Shown piece after piece: positions 18,062 to 27,158 of a stretch of 63,886 nt of DNA. The notes beneath the pieces are model-generated. The model was given only the letters and a program-made list of their open reading frames with translations, was not told the DNA's origin and ran no database searches. How positions within the stretch are numbered: position 1 is the first letter of the stretch; each line of letters starts with the position of its first letter. The DNA is from Akkermansiaceae bacterium (GTDB lineage Bacteria > Verrucomicrobiota > Verrucomicrobiia > Verrucomicrobiales > Akkermansiaceae). Made by a program: the position numbers and the translations under genes. The stretch covers positions 1 to 63,886 of the forward strand of contig CAIVSK010000022.1 in assembly GCA_903908495.1 (NCBI GenBank), written 5' to 3'.

Positions 18062-19119
18062 TGGCCTGCTTGGGCGGCGGCGGTAAGTTTTTTATCGAGC
18101 AGCCATTTCCAATCCCACTTGCCGTCCCAGGTGAGGACTTGCTTGCCGTCGGGTGCTTTTGAACTCTTGATGCCACTCTTGAGCCGGTAGGCGGCGCGCA
18201 GCCGGTCACCGGAGATATTGACCACGAAAAACCCGGTGGTGGCCTGGCCGTCATTGATGCAGGTGAGTTTCTTGTCCTCGCCGGCCGGTGCCCAAGCGCT
18301 CACGCCGGTGCCGCTGTGGCCGTAGAGATAGAGGACCACGTTGTAGGGTTTGACTGCCTGATAGAAATCGGCCCAATCCGCCGCCACCCACCAGTCGGTG
18401 TCAAATCCGCAATGGGCCATGAGCACCACCGGCCTGCCGCTGCTGCCGACGTTGCGGGCGAGGTCGGTCTTGAGAAACGTCAGGGCCCCCTGCGGATCAT
18501 GCCAAACCGGCGAATAGTGGACACTCTCGCGCTGCTTGTCGGCCGGATAGATGTTGAGCTGGGCGAAATGCACGTCGTCCCAGTCCCAGGAATAGTGCAG
18601 GCCGTTGGCCGAAATGTTGGAGATGAGCTTTTTCTCCTGCCGCAGCAGGTTGCGCTGTTTGATCTGGGCTTGTGAGCTGAAGCCGTTCTTTTCCTTGCCG
18701 ATGGGTGGGCCGTCGTGGTTGCCCCAGCCCTCGAACACCGGATATTTGAGCAAGCCGTCGCTGCCGTCCAAGCCGAAGTCCGCCACGAACAACTTGTATT
18801 GTTCCTCGCTGATTTTGCGGCCTTTCTCGGCGCGATCCCCGTCGTCGACCATGTCTCCGAGCATCACCACTCCGCGCGGTTTGCCGATCTTGTCGGGCCC
18901 GAGCTTCTCCGGCCACGCCAACTCGCTGATCCGGTTCATCTCCTCGACCGTCGCGCGGTTGAGGTCGTTGTGGTTTCCCTGCCGGTGGTCAGGCTCGCGG
19001 TAATGCGGGTCGGAGGCGGATAGAAAGGTCACCTCGCGCGCCGGTGCTGCGGCCAGGGCGGCGCAGGACAGGCAGGCTAACAAGACCAGCGGGGACAGGA
19101 TGGAGGCGGGCGGTTTCAT
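18058..19119 (-). CDS. Secreted metallophosphoesterase paralogue with altered GHxH motif
   Basis: A 353-residue calcineurin-like phosphoesterase with signal peptide (MKPPASILSPLVLLACLSCAALAA). Most dimetal motifs are visible: SDPHYR for DxH, MLGDMVDDG for GDxxDDG, WGNHDG for GNHD, and LMAHCGFD. The last motif, normally GHxH, reads YGHSGTG, so the final metal-ligand His is missing here, unlike the paralogue immediately upstream, which keeps HGHAHD. It is the last gene of a three-gene operon with 4-bp overlaps. The substrate is unknown and loss of a ligand may mean changed or lost catalysis. Confidence 0.85.
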   Translation of the reverse strand: MKPPASILSPLVLLACLSCAALAAAPAREVTFLSASDPHYREPDHRQGNHNDLNRATVEEMNRISELAWPEKLGPDKIGKPRGVVMLGDMVDDGDRAEKGRKISEEQYKLFVADFGLDGSDGLLKYPVFEGWGNHDGPPIGKEKNGFSSQAQIKQRNLLRQEKKLISNISANGLHYSWDWDDVHFAQLNIYPADKQRESVHYSPVWHDPQGALTFLKTDLARNVGSSGRPVVLMAHCGFDTDWWVAADWADFYQAVKPYNVVLYLYGHSGTGVSAWAPAGEDKKLTCINDGQATTGFFVVNISGDRLRAAYRLKSGIKSSKAPDGKQVLTWDGKWDWKWLLDKKLTAAAQAGH

Positions 19120-20126
19120 GGGCGGACGGTTGCGGGTGGGGGTGGGGGTGTTAGGGTCGGGGCGCTGCTGAATTTCTTGTGTGCGGTCATGCCCCAGGTG
19201 GCGTCGGACTTGCGTTCCGCCACGCTGAGTTCATCGCCGCTGAGGTGGAACACGAAGAAGCCGTGGGTCACCGGCCCGTCGTTCTTCTTCGGATCCTTCT
19301 GCTTGAAATGCGGTGGGTGATAGATATCGATGCCTTCCCACTGATAGATAAACGGATCGTGGGCGTGGCCGTGGATGATGGCGATGACGTTGCGGCCCTT
19401 GAGCAGTTCGTGGTAGCGGGTGCGGCGTTCCTCCGGCCACCAGCCGAGGCTGTGGCTCTTGTCGAAGCCGAAGTGGTGCATCAGGATCAGCGGTTGGCCG
19501 GGCGCGGCGTGCTTGGCGAGCACTTCCTCCAGAAACTCCATGCTGTATTCAGGGTCATACGGCCGCGTCGTGGAGCCCGGCGCAATGCCCAAGTTGATGA
19601 ACAGAACGCCATCCCAGACCCAACAATAATGCAGGCCGTTGCCAGAGATGGCCGTCAATCCGACGCGCTGCGGATTGCGGGCGCGGATTCCGTCGCGCAC
19701 CGGGGTCTTGGGGCCGCCGTCGTGGTTGCCGTAGGCCTCATACACGGGCCAGTGCAGCCGCCCGTCCTTGCCGGTGAGGCCGTAATCCCTGACAAACATG
19801 TCCCATTGCGCCGCCTTGCCATCGTTGGTGATGTCGCCGATGTGGAGCACCCCGCGCGGCGGGGCCACCGTGCCGCCGAGCGCCGACGGGTACGCCGTGC
19901 CCGGCAGTTGGTTCATCCAGTCCACCAGCAGCGGCACCGTGCGGTCGCCCTCCGGACTCAAGCCGTAATGGGTGTCGGAGACGACGTAAAACGTCAGGTC
20001 GCGGGCAGGTTTGGCGGCGGGCGTCTGGGCCGGTGCCAACGGCGCGGCCAACGCCACAAACCAATAGGCAAGGATCGACAAGGCTGGAAACGTTCGTTGC
20101 GGGGACATGGGCGTGGGGGGGGTCAC
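19116..20126 (-). CDS. Secreted metallophosphoesterase (calcineurin-like)
   Basis: A 336-residue exported phosphoesterase. The N-terminus has a signal peptide (FPALSILAYWFVALAAPLA). Motifs in order: VSDTHYG (DxH), HIGDITNDG (GDxxDDG-like), YGNHDGG (GNHD), LMHHFGFD, and HGHAHDP (GHxH), so the dimetal site looks intact. It is a close paralogue of the next gene downstream (18058-19119), with the same layout, and overlaps both operon neighbours by 4 bp. The Pro-rich C-terminus is unremarkable. The operon context with an HzsA-like dihaem protein gives no clear substrate. Confidence 0.88.
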   Translation of the reverse strand: MTPPTPMSPQRTFPALSILAYWFVALAAPLAPAQTPAAKPARDLTFYVVSDTHYGLSPEGDRTVPLLVDWMNQLPGTAYPSALGGTVAPPRGVLHIGDITNDGKAAQWDMFVRDYGLTGKDGRLHWPVYEAYGNHDGGPKTPVRDGIRARNPQRVGLTAISGNGLHYCWVWDGVLFINLGIAPGSTTRPYDPEYSMEFLEEVLAKHAAPGQPLILMHHFGFDKSHSLGWWPEERRTRYHELLKGRNVIAIIHGHAHDPFIYQWEGIDIYHPPHFKQKDPKKNDGPVTHGFFVFHLSGDELSVAERKSDATWGMTAHKKFSSAPTLTPPPPPATVRP

Positions 20127-22582
20127 TTGTAGACGGGTGTGGGAAAGGCGGTTTCCACTCCGGTGGGGCTAACCGGATCGACGTCCACCGGTGGCCACAG
20201 CGCTTGGCCGGCCTTTTGGGCGGCAATCTGGCTTCGGTCATTGCCGATCCAGCCGATTTCATTGGAGTTGAGGTCCAGCCACAGGGTGATTCGGCGCCAA
20301 TCATCCGCGCTCAGCGGCAGGTCCTTGTGCGTTGTGTTGGCCATGGTTTTGATGAGGCCCGAGGCGCGGGCACCGAAGTTGGCCGGCGCGGTGCGCGAGC
20401 CGCCGAGGCCCAGCGTGTTCAATGGCGTCTCGCCGCCGTAGCTGAACGCCCGGTCGTTCCTGGCCAGCGAAATATAACTCATATCCGGGGCACCCGGATG
20501 TTTGGCATGGCAAGCCACGCACTGCTTGTCAAAGACGGGTTGCTTGACCAGCTGGATGTAGTTGAACGGCGTCGCCCCGCTGGTCACTTCCGGAGTGAGC
20601 ACGGAGGGGGCGCGGCGCATCGCCAGCGGTGCGGCATAGTTGGCTTGCGGCTTCCACTTGTCCTCGTGGCAGCCCATGCAGCTGAGGCTTTCGCCGGGAT
20701 GCACGTAGGTGGCCGAGCGCATCGACTGGACGGCCATGCCCTTTTCATCCAACAGCTGGAAGAAGATCGCCTTGCCGACCGGCGCCTCGCAAAACACGCT
20801 GCCGTCCTCTTCCACCGGCACCACCCCCAGCGGCATCCGTCCGATAGAGTCGGTGGCAAACGATACCTGTGAGACGGATTCCTTGGTGAACTGATCATCG
20901 AGCATTTGTGGAATGACCTGCACGATGCGCATCCACTTGACCTTGACGCCCTCGGGCAGTTTGCCGAGCGCATCGGAGCCGTAGACATTCATCACGCTGA
21001 TGACCGCCCGCTTGTGATCGGGCAGCGCCGCGCGCTGGCCTTGCCAGGTCTGGGTGGGCAACACCGGCGGAGTGGCGCGCGGCCGCAGCGGAAACGGGTC
21101 GCGCACACGAAACCGCGGCTCGCCGGGATCAAACACGAGCTCGCGGTTGCCGAAGCGATCCAGCAGATAGAGGCCGGCGTTGAAGTTGCACAGATAGAAA
21201 TCCTCGCTCAGCGGCCACGCCGTGCCGTAAGTGTGAGTGCCCGCCTCCACCTCGGGAAAGGCGTATTCCGGGGTGATGCGTTTGAGCTGGGACATTTTGC
21301 CGTCGTCGGGCACGCCCGGATCCAGCAGCACCAGACTGCCGGAGAACCCCTCGTGGTGGCCGATGGCCGTCGCCGTGAATTTTTGCGAACCGGCAATCGA
21401 CCTAAACCCCATCTCCGCATCCGGCCGCAACACCCGCCCGTTGACCAACCCGGCCTGGCCGTAGTGCTCCGGTTGCAAGTCGGGCGTCATCGCCGACCAC
21501 GGCAGGGGATAGTTGCCATGATAGTTGCGGGGGTCCCGGCCATCCGGAAAACTCTCCCAAAAATGGTGGGCCGAGCCCCAATGGCGGTCGACGTAATCCC
21601 AGCGGGTGTAGGCGAGCTTGCCGGAATGGGTGACGGTCGGTGCCCATTCGTTGGTTTCATGAAAACTCAGACAGATGATGTCCGAGCCGTCGGCCGCCAT
21701 CGAGTGCAAGGTGTAGGTGAGGGATTGCGGCGTGAGCAGGCAGCGGCCAACGCCGCTGCGGCGCGTCGAGGTGAACACGATTCTGCCTGATGGCAGCAAG
21801 CACGGATCAAAATCGTCGGCCGGACCGTCGGTGAGTTGCTCAAGCCTTTTGGTTGTTATATTGAACCTGAACACATGCCAGATGTCGCCGGCTGTAGTGG
21901 CTGCAAACAGCAGTTCGCTGGCATCGTAGCTGAGCTCCAAACCTGAAAATTTGCCCAACAATTCCTTGCCCTGCCATGGTCCGGCAGCGACCTTGACGCC
22001 AGCCAGCGGCGTGCTGGCGATGGGATTGGACTTGAAGTTTGCGATGACCAGCGGGCCGCCGCCCTTGCTGTGGCCCGGCCAGATGGCGCGCGCCTGTTCG
22101 ATGATGCGGGCATCGCCGGGTTGTTCGAGATTGCACACGAGGCTGTCGAAGTTGAGCAGCGGGTTGGCGAAGGCGATGCTGCGGCGCAACGCGCACACCT
22201 CGCTGTAGAGTTTGCGGCGCTGCTCCTCAGCGGTGGTGAGCTTGGCAGTGGCGGTGAGTCGCTCGAGGCGGGCCGCGAAGTCGTCGCCCACGGCGGCGTT
22301 TAACGATCCTCGGGTCCGCAGGTACTGGCACAGCGCGTTGCTGCGGCGCAGCACCACGGCGAGCGGATCCGCATCGGTGGCATTGACCAGGGCCTGCGGC
22401 TCGAGCGCCTCGGCGGCGAGGCGCTCGCGCCGGTTGCTGTCGGTCGTCTTGAGTCTGGCGAGCTGGCCGAGTGTTTCATCGTACTCGTTGTTCCACGCCT
22501 GCTCGGGTGTTAGAGCCGCGGCCCCAGCCGCCAGCAACCACCCTGCAACCGTCACCGATGGCAATGCAGCAATGAGTTTCAT
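20123..22582 (-). CDS. HzsA-like dihaem cytochrome c protein with WD40/PD40-type propeller
   Basis: An 819-residue exported protein starting at ATG 22582, which opens a signal peptide (MKLIAALPSVTVAGWLLAAG); longer in-frame starts add Arg/Pro-rich sequence. The middle region has propeller-like repeats (LSYDASELLFAATTAGDIWHVFRF, then FDPCLLPSGRIVFTSTRRS). The C-terminal third carries two c-type haem motifs, CMGCH near residue 634 and CVACH near residue 688. The layout resembles the HzsA-related family that is widespread in Planctomycetes and Verrucomicrobia and is named after the hydrazine synthase alpha subunit of anammox bacteria. The other hydrazine synthase subunits are absent, so hydrazine synthesis is not implied. 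First gene of the operon with the two phosphoesterases. Confidence 0.8.
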   Translation of the reverse strand: MKLIAALPSVTVAGWLLAAGAAALTPEQAWNNEYDETLGQLARLKTTDSNRRERLAAEALEPQALVNATDADPLAVVLRRSNALCQYLRTRGSLNAAVGDDFAARLERLTATAKLTTAEEQRRKLYSEVCALRRSIAFANPLLNFDSLVCNLEQPGDARIIEQARAIWPGHSKGGGPLVIANFKSNPIASTPLAGVKVAAGPWQGKELLGKFSGLELSYDASELLFAATTAGDIWHVFRFNITTKRLEQLTDGPADDFDPCLLPSGRIVFTSTRRSGVGRCLLTPQSLTYTLHSMAADGSDIICLSFHETNEWAPTVTHSGKLAYTRWDYVDRHWGSAHHFWESFPDGRDPRNYHGNYPLPWSAMTPDLQPEHYGQAGLVNGRVLRPDAEMGFRSIAGSQKFTATAIGHHEGFSGSLVLLDPGVPDDGKMSQLKRITPEYAFPEVEAGTHTYGTAWPLSEDFYLCNFNAGLYLLDRFGNRELVFDPGEPRFRVRDPFPLRPRATPPVLPTQTWQGQRAALPDHKRAVISVMNVYGSDALGKLPEGVKVKWMRIVQVIPQMLDDQFTKESVSQVSFATDSIGRMPLGVVPVEEDGSVFCEAPVGKAIFFQLLDEKGMAVQSMRSATYVHPGESLSCMGCHEDKWKPQANYAAPLAMRRAPSVLTPEVTSGATPFNYIQLVKQPVFDKQCVACHAKHPGAPDMSYISLARNDRAFSYGGETPLNTLGLGGSRTAPANFGARASGLIKTMANTTHKDLPLSADDWRRITLWLDLNSNEIGWIGNDRSQIAAQKAGQALWPPVDVDPVSPTGVETAFPTPVYK

Positions 22583-22839
22583 GGCAATGGGGAGAAAATG
22601 CGCACAGGGTTGCGGGTTGTGGGCGCGGCCGCTGTGGCGCGGGGCAGAAAGACCAACAGGATGCAAACGCGGTTCATGGGAGCGAGGGGCCGGGGTGGGT
22701 TTTGGCAGTCTCGGTCGATACGCTCGCGGCAGGCGGTTTCTTGCTGAGTTCATGCGCCGGCCCGAATCTCCTCGTCATCACTGCGGAATCGACACACATT
22801 CTCCTTGCCGTGCTGACGGCAACTCCTGTAAGTATTGGA

Positions 22840-23319
22840 ATGCTTACCAACCTCTCAGCCCAAACGAGGATTCTTTATTTTCTGGCCGTCTTTGCCGCTC
22901 TTGTCTTCACCGCAGCGGTTCACGCTGAGGATACCGGTGAGGTGATTCATCCGGCCGTCGGCAGCGCCCTGCGCAAAGCGGTTCTTGACGGACTGCGCCC
23001 GTCGATTGAGACAGATCTCAAGCAAAAGGTGATTTTCGTCGTTGATGACATCCGCGTGCTTTCCGACTGGGCGTTTCTCCAGGTCAGTCCGGTGCGGCCC
23101 GACTCAAAGCCGATAGATTTCTCCAAAACGAAATATAAGGAGGCCATGGAGGCTGGCATGTTCGACGGCGCGACAACCTACGCGTTGCTCCGCAAAAAGA
23201 AGGACCAGTGGACGGTCCTCACCTTCCGGATCGGGCCAACGGATGTCTGCTGGGTGGATTGGGATCAGCCGCCCTACGGTGCCCCCCGCAAAGTCCTTCC
23301 TTCTCTCGGCAAGCCTTAG
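22840..23319 (+). CDS. Small exported protein of unknown function
   Basis: A 159-residue protein from ATG 22840, giving a signal peptide (RILYFLAVFAALVFTAAVHA). The mature part is rich in charged residues and has FVVDDIRVLSDWAFLQV followed by ALLRKKKDQWTVLTFRIGPTDVCWVDW, which suggests a small alpha/beta fold. I do not recognise the family. An in-frame start further upstream (22702) would place the signal peptide internally. The gene is divergent from the HzsA-like operon, with about 250 bp between them. A small GAGGC/GCCTC hairpin without a T-run lies just after the stop. Confidence 0.6.
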   Translation: MLTNLSAQTRILYFLAVFAALVFTAAVHAEDTGEVIHPAVGSALRKAVLDGLRPSIETDLKQKVIFVVDDIRVLSDWAFLQVSPVRPDSKPIDFSKTKYKEAMEAGMFDGATTYALLRKKKDQWTVLTFRIGPTDVCWVDWDQPPYGAPRKVLPSLGKP

Positions 23320-23454
23320 CGAGGCTCCGCCTCAGACGCAAGACGCTAGAATTGAAGACACAAGACGAAAAATTGACCTGACGGCACAATCTTTGGCTTT
23401 TCAAGGACCCCTGTGAGTGCCGCCGCTACAGTGAAGCCACCCACCCCCACCACC

Positions 23455-25257
23455 ATGCACCGCGCGTTTTTACTGTTCTGTCTCGCCGCTCTGCCGGTGC
23501 TGGCGCAACCCACCGCCTCCCAACAAAAGAGTCTGGACGGCATGTTCGCCGGACTGGAGAAGGCCGGAGACCGGCTCAGTGCCCGCGACCTGATGAAATA
23601 CACGCTGGAAGCGTCTGTGGCCGGCGATAGTTCCGCTAGGGTCGGACAGGCGCTCAAGCAGTTGCGCGAACAGCAGGAACTGCGGGCGGACAACCCGAAC
23701 TTCGGCAACTTCCGCTGGTATCGCGGTCAGCCCGAAGTGCGGGACCGCAATGCCGTGGAGTTCGTTTGCCAGAACGCGATGATGCTGGCGCTTGGCTATC
23801 CGGGCAAGCTGCCGGCCGAACATGAGCAGGCCTTCCGCATTCTGATGAAGGATGCGGCCCACGGCTGCCTGAAACAATCCGTGAAGCCAAGTTACACAAA
23901 CATTTTCCTGATGAAGGCGGCCAATCTGGTTCTGCTGGGCCAATACCTCGATGACCAAGCGCTCGTTGGGCAGGGCCGCGCCAATCTGCGAGAGTGGTTC
24001 GAGTGGACGAAGGTCAATGGCATCACGGAATACAACAGCACGACCTACACCGGAATCGACATGGACTGCGCGGCGCAGTTGGCGCGCCTTGCGACTGACC
24101 CGCGCGACCAGCAATCCGGCACGGCCATCCTGCGCCTGCTTTGGACCGAGGTTGCCGCCAACTGGTTCGATCCGGCCAAGCGTCTGGGCGGTTCCCACAG
24201 CCGCGATTACGATTACCTGCACGGCCTGGGCGCCACTGATATCCAGTTGGCCGCCAACGGCTGGATAGGAGCTGCCAAACCGGAGACTCTAACGGCCGAA
24301 ACATCCGGGCGCGTGTGGATCGCGCCCAAGGAATGGAGCGACACCTTGCGCAACACCGTGCCGCGTGAGGTCATCCAGCGTTGGATGAGCGGGCCGGGCG
24401 ACCTGGCTACCCACTGGATCACGCATGACTACTCCATCGGCACCTGCGGAACGAGCAAGGCGTTCGACGACAAGGTGTTCGCCGTGCATTTTGCGGGTGA
24501 CCGCCGCGCGCCGATGGCCTACTTCGTGATGGAATCGCGCAATGACCCCTACGGCATCAGCAAAGAGCCTGATAGCAACGGACACGCCAAGACGCTCCAC
24601 CTCCGTCCGGCCCTGGCAACCGTGCAGAACAAGGACCGGGTGCTGCTACTTGCGGCGGACAACACGGAAAAGCCGAAGCATCCTCGTCCGGTCCCGGAAC
24701 TGCAAGGCCTGTGGTCCCATTTGGTGTTTCCTGCCGATGCCACGGTTTGTTACGCGGATCTCTCGCCGGTGGCGGTTGGCAATATTCCTGGCGACAAGGC
24801 GGTGTTCCTGCGGAAGGGTACGGTCACCCTGGCTGTCCGCTTTATCGCAGCCCGCAAGGAATGGTCCGCCAACCAGCGTCTGCCGGTCACACTGGTCCGC
24901 GATGGTGACGCGGTGAAGGCCGCGCGGCTTTCTGTCGAACACGGCCTGGGTGCCCATCCGGGCATGGGCCTCATCGCTTTCGCGGCGGAAACTGCCGTGA
25001 CACCCAATGACAGCGACTTCGCAACGTTCGCGAGGCGGTTCGAAACCGCTGCTTCCGACCTGGCCGTGGACCCTGCGGGCGTGGCGAGCCTGACCGCCGG
25101 CCCTGTCGATAGTCCGTTGCGGATCAGCCTCGACCTGGCCAAAAGCAAGGTGCTTGGCACGGGTGGGGCCGCTCCATTTCCTGCTGGTAGAATCCTCTCC
25201 ATCAACGGGCTGGATCCATGGACCCCGGTCCTCGATGCCGAACTGGCGCGGCCATGA
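23455..25257 (+). CDS. Large secreted protein of unknown function, likely alpha/alpha toroid
   Basis: A 600-residue exported protein. ATG 23455 opens a clean signal peptide (MHRAFLLFCLAALPVLAQ). Residues about 60-330 look like paired amphipathic helices typical of alpha/alpha-toroid enzymes, with conserved-looking aromatic and acidic stretches (NFRWYRGQPEVRDRNAVEF, NGITEYNSTTYTGIDM, GGSHSRDYDYLHGLG). The C-terminal half looks beta-rich. That two-part layout occurs in polysaccharide lyases and some glycoside hydrolases, but I cannot match a family. It sits upstream of the arabinose genes on the same strand, so a role in sugar release is possible (inference only). Confidence 0.6.
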   Translation: MHRAFLLFCLAALPVLAQPTASQQKSLDGMFAGLEKAGDRLSARDLMKYTLEASVAGDSSARVGQALKQLREQQELRADNPNFGNFRWYRGQPEVRDRNAVEFVCQNAMMLALGYPGKLPAEHEQAFRILMKDAAHGCLKQSVKPSYTNIFLMKAANLVLLGQYLDDQALVGQGRANLREWFEWTKVNGITEYNSTTYTGIDMDCAAQLARLATDPRDQQSGTAILRLLWTEVAANWFDPAKRLGGSHSRDYDYLHGLGATDIQLAANGWIGAAKPETLTAETSGRVWIAPKEWSDTLRNTVPREVIQRWMSGPGDLATHWITHDYSIGTCGTSKAFDDKVFAVHFAGDRRAPMAYFVMESRNDPYGISKEPDSNGHAKTLHLRPALATVQNKDRVLLLAADNTEKPKHPRPVPELQGLWSHLVFPADATVCYADLSPVAVGNIPGDKAVFLRKGTVTLAVRFIAARKEWSANQRLPVTLVRDGDAVKAARLSVEHGLGAHPGMGLIAFAAETAVTPNDSDFATFARRFETAASDLAVDPAGVASLTAGPVDSPLRISLDLAKSKVLGTGGAAPFPAGRILSINGLDPWTPVLDAELARP

Positions 25258-25439
25258 CGGCCGACTCGTAGTTCTTCCGCCAGGTGCGGGTGGGGTGGGG
25301 GTCAGGATTGACGTCCAAATTCATTAAGGAGCCTAAAAGACCTCAAAAAACTCCTGATCGTAGAGCAACTCCTCAAGCGGATGACTGTCCTACACAAACG
25401 GCCTAGGCAAGTCTCGGCGGCGGTGGCTAGGAATGGGGC

Positions 25440-27110
25440 ATGCGCTACACGATCGGACTTGATTACGGCAGCAACTCGGCACGGGCCTTGGTGGTGGATT
25501 GCGCGGACGGCCGGGAAATCGGCACCGCGGTGGTTGACTATCCGTCGGGGCAGCAGGGGATTTTGCTAGATCCGGCGGACCATCATTTGGCGCGGCAGAA
25601 TCCGGCGGATTACCTATGGGTGTTGGAGCAGGCGACGCTGCGGGCGCTGGCGGCGGCGCAAGCTGCGGAGGCGACATTTTCGGCGGCGCAGGTGATCGGC
25701 ATCGGGATGGACGGGACCGGCTCGAGCCCGCTGCCGGTGGATGCTAACAACGTGCCGCTGGCGTTAGGCGCGGCGTATCGCGACCGCTTGGCGGCGCAAT
25801 GCTGGTTATGGAAAGACCACACCGGCATCCCGGAGGCGGAGGCAATCACGGCCATCGCCAAGCGGCTGCGCCCGCAGTATCTGGCAAAAATCGGCGGCAC
25901 CTATTCGTCGGAGTGGTTCTGGGCGAAAATCTGGCATTGCCTCAAGACCGATCCGGAGGTGTTTGCCGCGGCGTTTTCCTGGGTTGAGTTGGCCGACTAT
26001 GTGCCGGCGGTGTTGTGCGGGGTGAGCGACCCGCGGCAAATCCGCCGCGGCGTGTGCATGGCCGGCCACAAGGCGATGTATGCCGAAGACTGGGGCGGCC
26101 TGCCCGATACCGAGTTTCTAACTGCCCTGGACCCGCAGCTGGCGGCCTTGCGCGGGCGCTTGTACGAGACCGCCTACGACGCCTCCGCCGCGGCCGGCAC
26201 GCTGTGCGCGGAATGGGCCGCCAAGCTCGGCTTGCCGGCGGGCATTCCGGTGGCCATCGGCGAAATGGACGTCCACTATGGCGCGATTGGTTGCGGAGTG
26301 ACTGAGGGCACCTTGGTCAAGGTCATCGGCACCTCCACCTGCGATTGCGGCGTGGTTGGGGCCGACAAGCAACCCGCGGACATCCCGGGCATCTGCGGCA
26401 TCGTCAAGGGCGCGATTCTGCCGGGTTACTACGGCATCGAGGCCGGACAATCCGCGGTGGGTGATATCTTCAAGTGGTGGGTCGAGGGCGTGTGCGGCGG
26501 CGATTCCTCCTTGTTCCAATCTCTAACCGCCGAGATCGGCACCATGCAACCCGGCCAGAGCGGCCTGCTCGCACTGGATTGGAACAACGGCAACCGCACC
26601 ATCCTGGTGGACCAGCGGCTCACCGGTTTGTTGTTAGGTCAAACCCTGCACACCACCCGCGGCGAGATTTACCGCGCCCTGATCGAGGCGACGGCATTTG
26701 GCGCGCGGGCCATCCTCGAGCGGCTCAAGGAATACGGCGTGCCGGTGGCGCGCATCGTGTGCTCCGGCGGCATCGCGGAAAAAGATCCGGTGCTGATGCA
26801 AATTTACGCCGATGTGACCGGTTGCGAGATGTTGGTGTCCCGCTCCGCCCAAAGCTGCGCGCTCGGCGCGGCACTCGGCGCAGCGGTGGTGGCCGGCGCC
26901 TATCCGGACTATGCCGCGGCGCAGGCCGCCATGACCGGAGTGAAGCCGCATGGCTACCAGCCGAACCCGGCGGCCACCGCCACCTACGACACGTTGTATG
27001 CGCTCTACCGCCAGACCCACGATGCCTTCGGCGGGGTGACCGCCGCCGCCTCGCTCGGCAACGTCATGAAAGACCTGCTGGCCATCAAGCAAGCCGCGCA
27101 GGCGTGTTAG
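25440..27110 (+). CDS. araB: Ribulokinase
   Basis: AraB phosphorylates L-ribulose to L-ribulose 5-phosphate, the second step of L-arabinose catabolism. The 556-residue length is typical. FGGY-kinase features are visible: N-terminal IGLDYGSNSARALVVD, GIGMDGTGSSPLPVD, LWKDHTGIPEA, IGEMDVHYGAIGCGV, VKVIGTSTCD, GIEAGQSAVGDIFKWW, and GGIAEKDPVLMQIYADV near the C-terminus. An AGGAA stretch 8-12 bases before the ATG is one of the few convincing ribosome binding sites in the window. First gene of the araB-araA-araD-symporter run; no AraC or GntR-type regulator is adjacent. The 180-bp gap before it shows no operator I can defend. Confidence 0.95.
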   Translation: MRYTIGLDYGSNSARALVVDCADGREIGTAVVDYPSGQQGILLDPADHHLARQNPADYLWVLEQATLRALAAAQAAEATFSAAQVIGIGMDGTGSSPLPVDANNVPLALGAAYRDRLAAQCWLWKDHTGIPEAEAITAIAKRLRPQYLAKIGGTYSSEWFWAKIWHCLKTDPEVFAAAFSWVELADYVPAVLCGVSDPRQIRRGVCMAGHKAMYAEDWGGLPDTEFLTALDPQLAALRGRLYETAYDASAAAGTLCAEWAAKLGLPAGIPVAIGEMDVHYGAIGCGVTEGTLVKVIGTSTCDCGVVGADKQPADIPGICGIVKGAILPGYYGIEAGQSAVGDIFKWWVEGVCGGDSSLFQSLTAEIGTMQPGQSGLLALDWNNGNRTILVDQRLTGLLLGQTLHTTRGEIYRALIEATAFGARAILERLKEYGVPVARIVCSGGIAEKDPVLMQIYADVTGCEMLVSRSAQSCALGAALGAAVVAGAYPDYAAAQAAMTGVKPHGYQPNPAATATYDTLYALYRQTHDAFGGVTAAASLGNVMKDLLAIKQAAQAC

Positions 27111-27158
27111 CAATTTTTCCCCCAATTTCATTCCATCAATCACCGCCGCACTAACATC

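Noticed and set aside
20123..22582. Hydrazine synthase of anammox metabolism
   Set aside because: Only the alpha-like subunit is present, with unrelated phosphoesterases as neighbours; this family is widespread in non-anammox bacteria.
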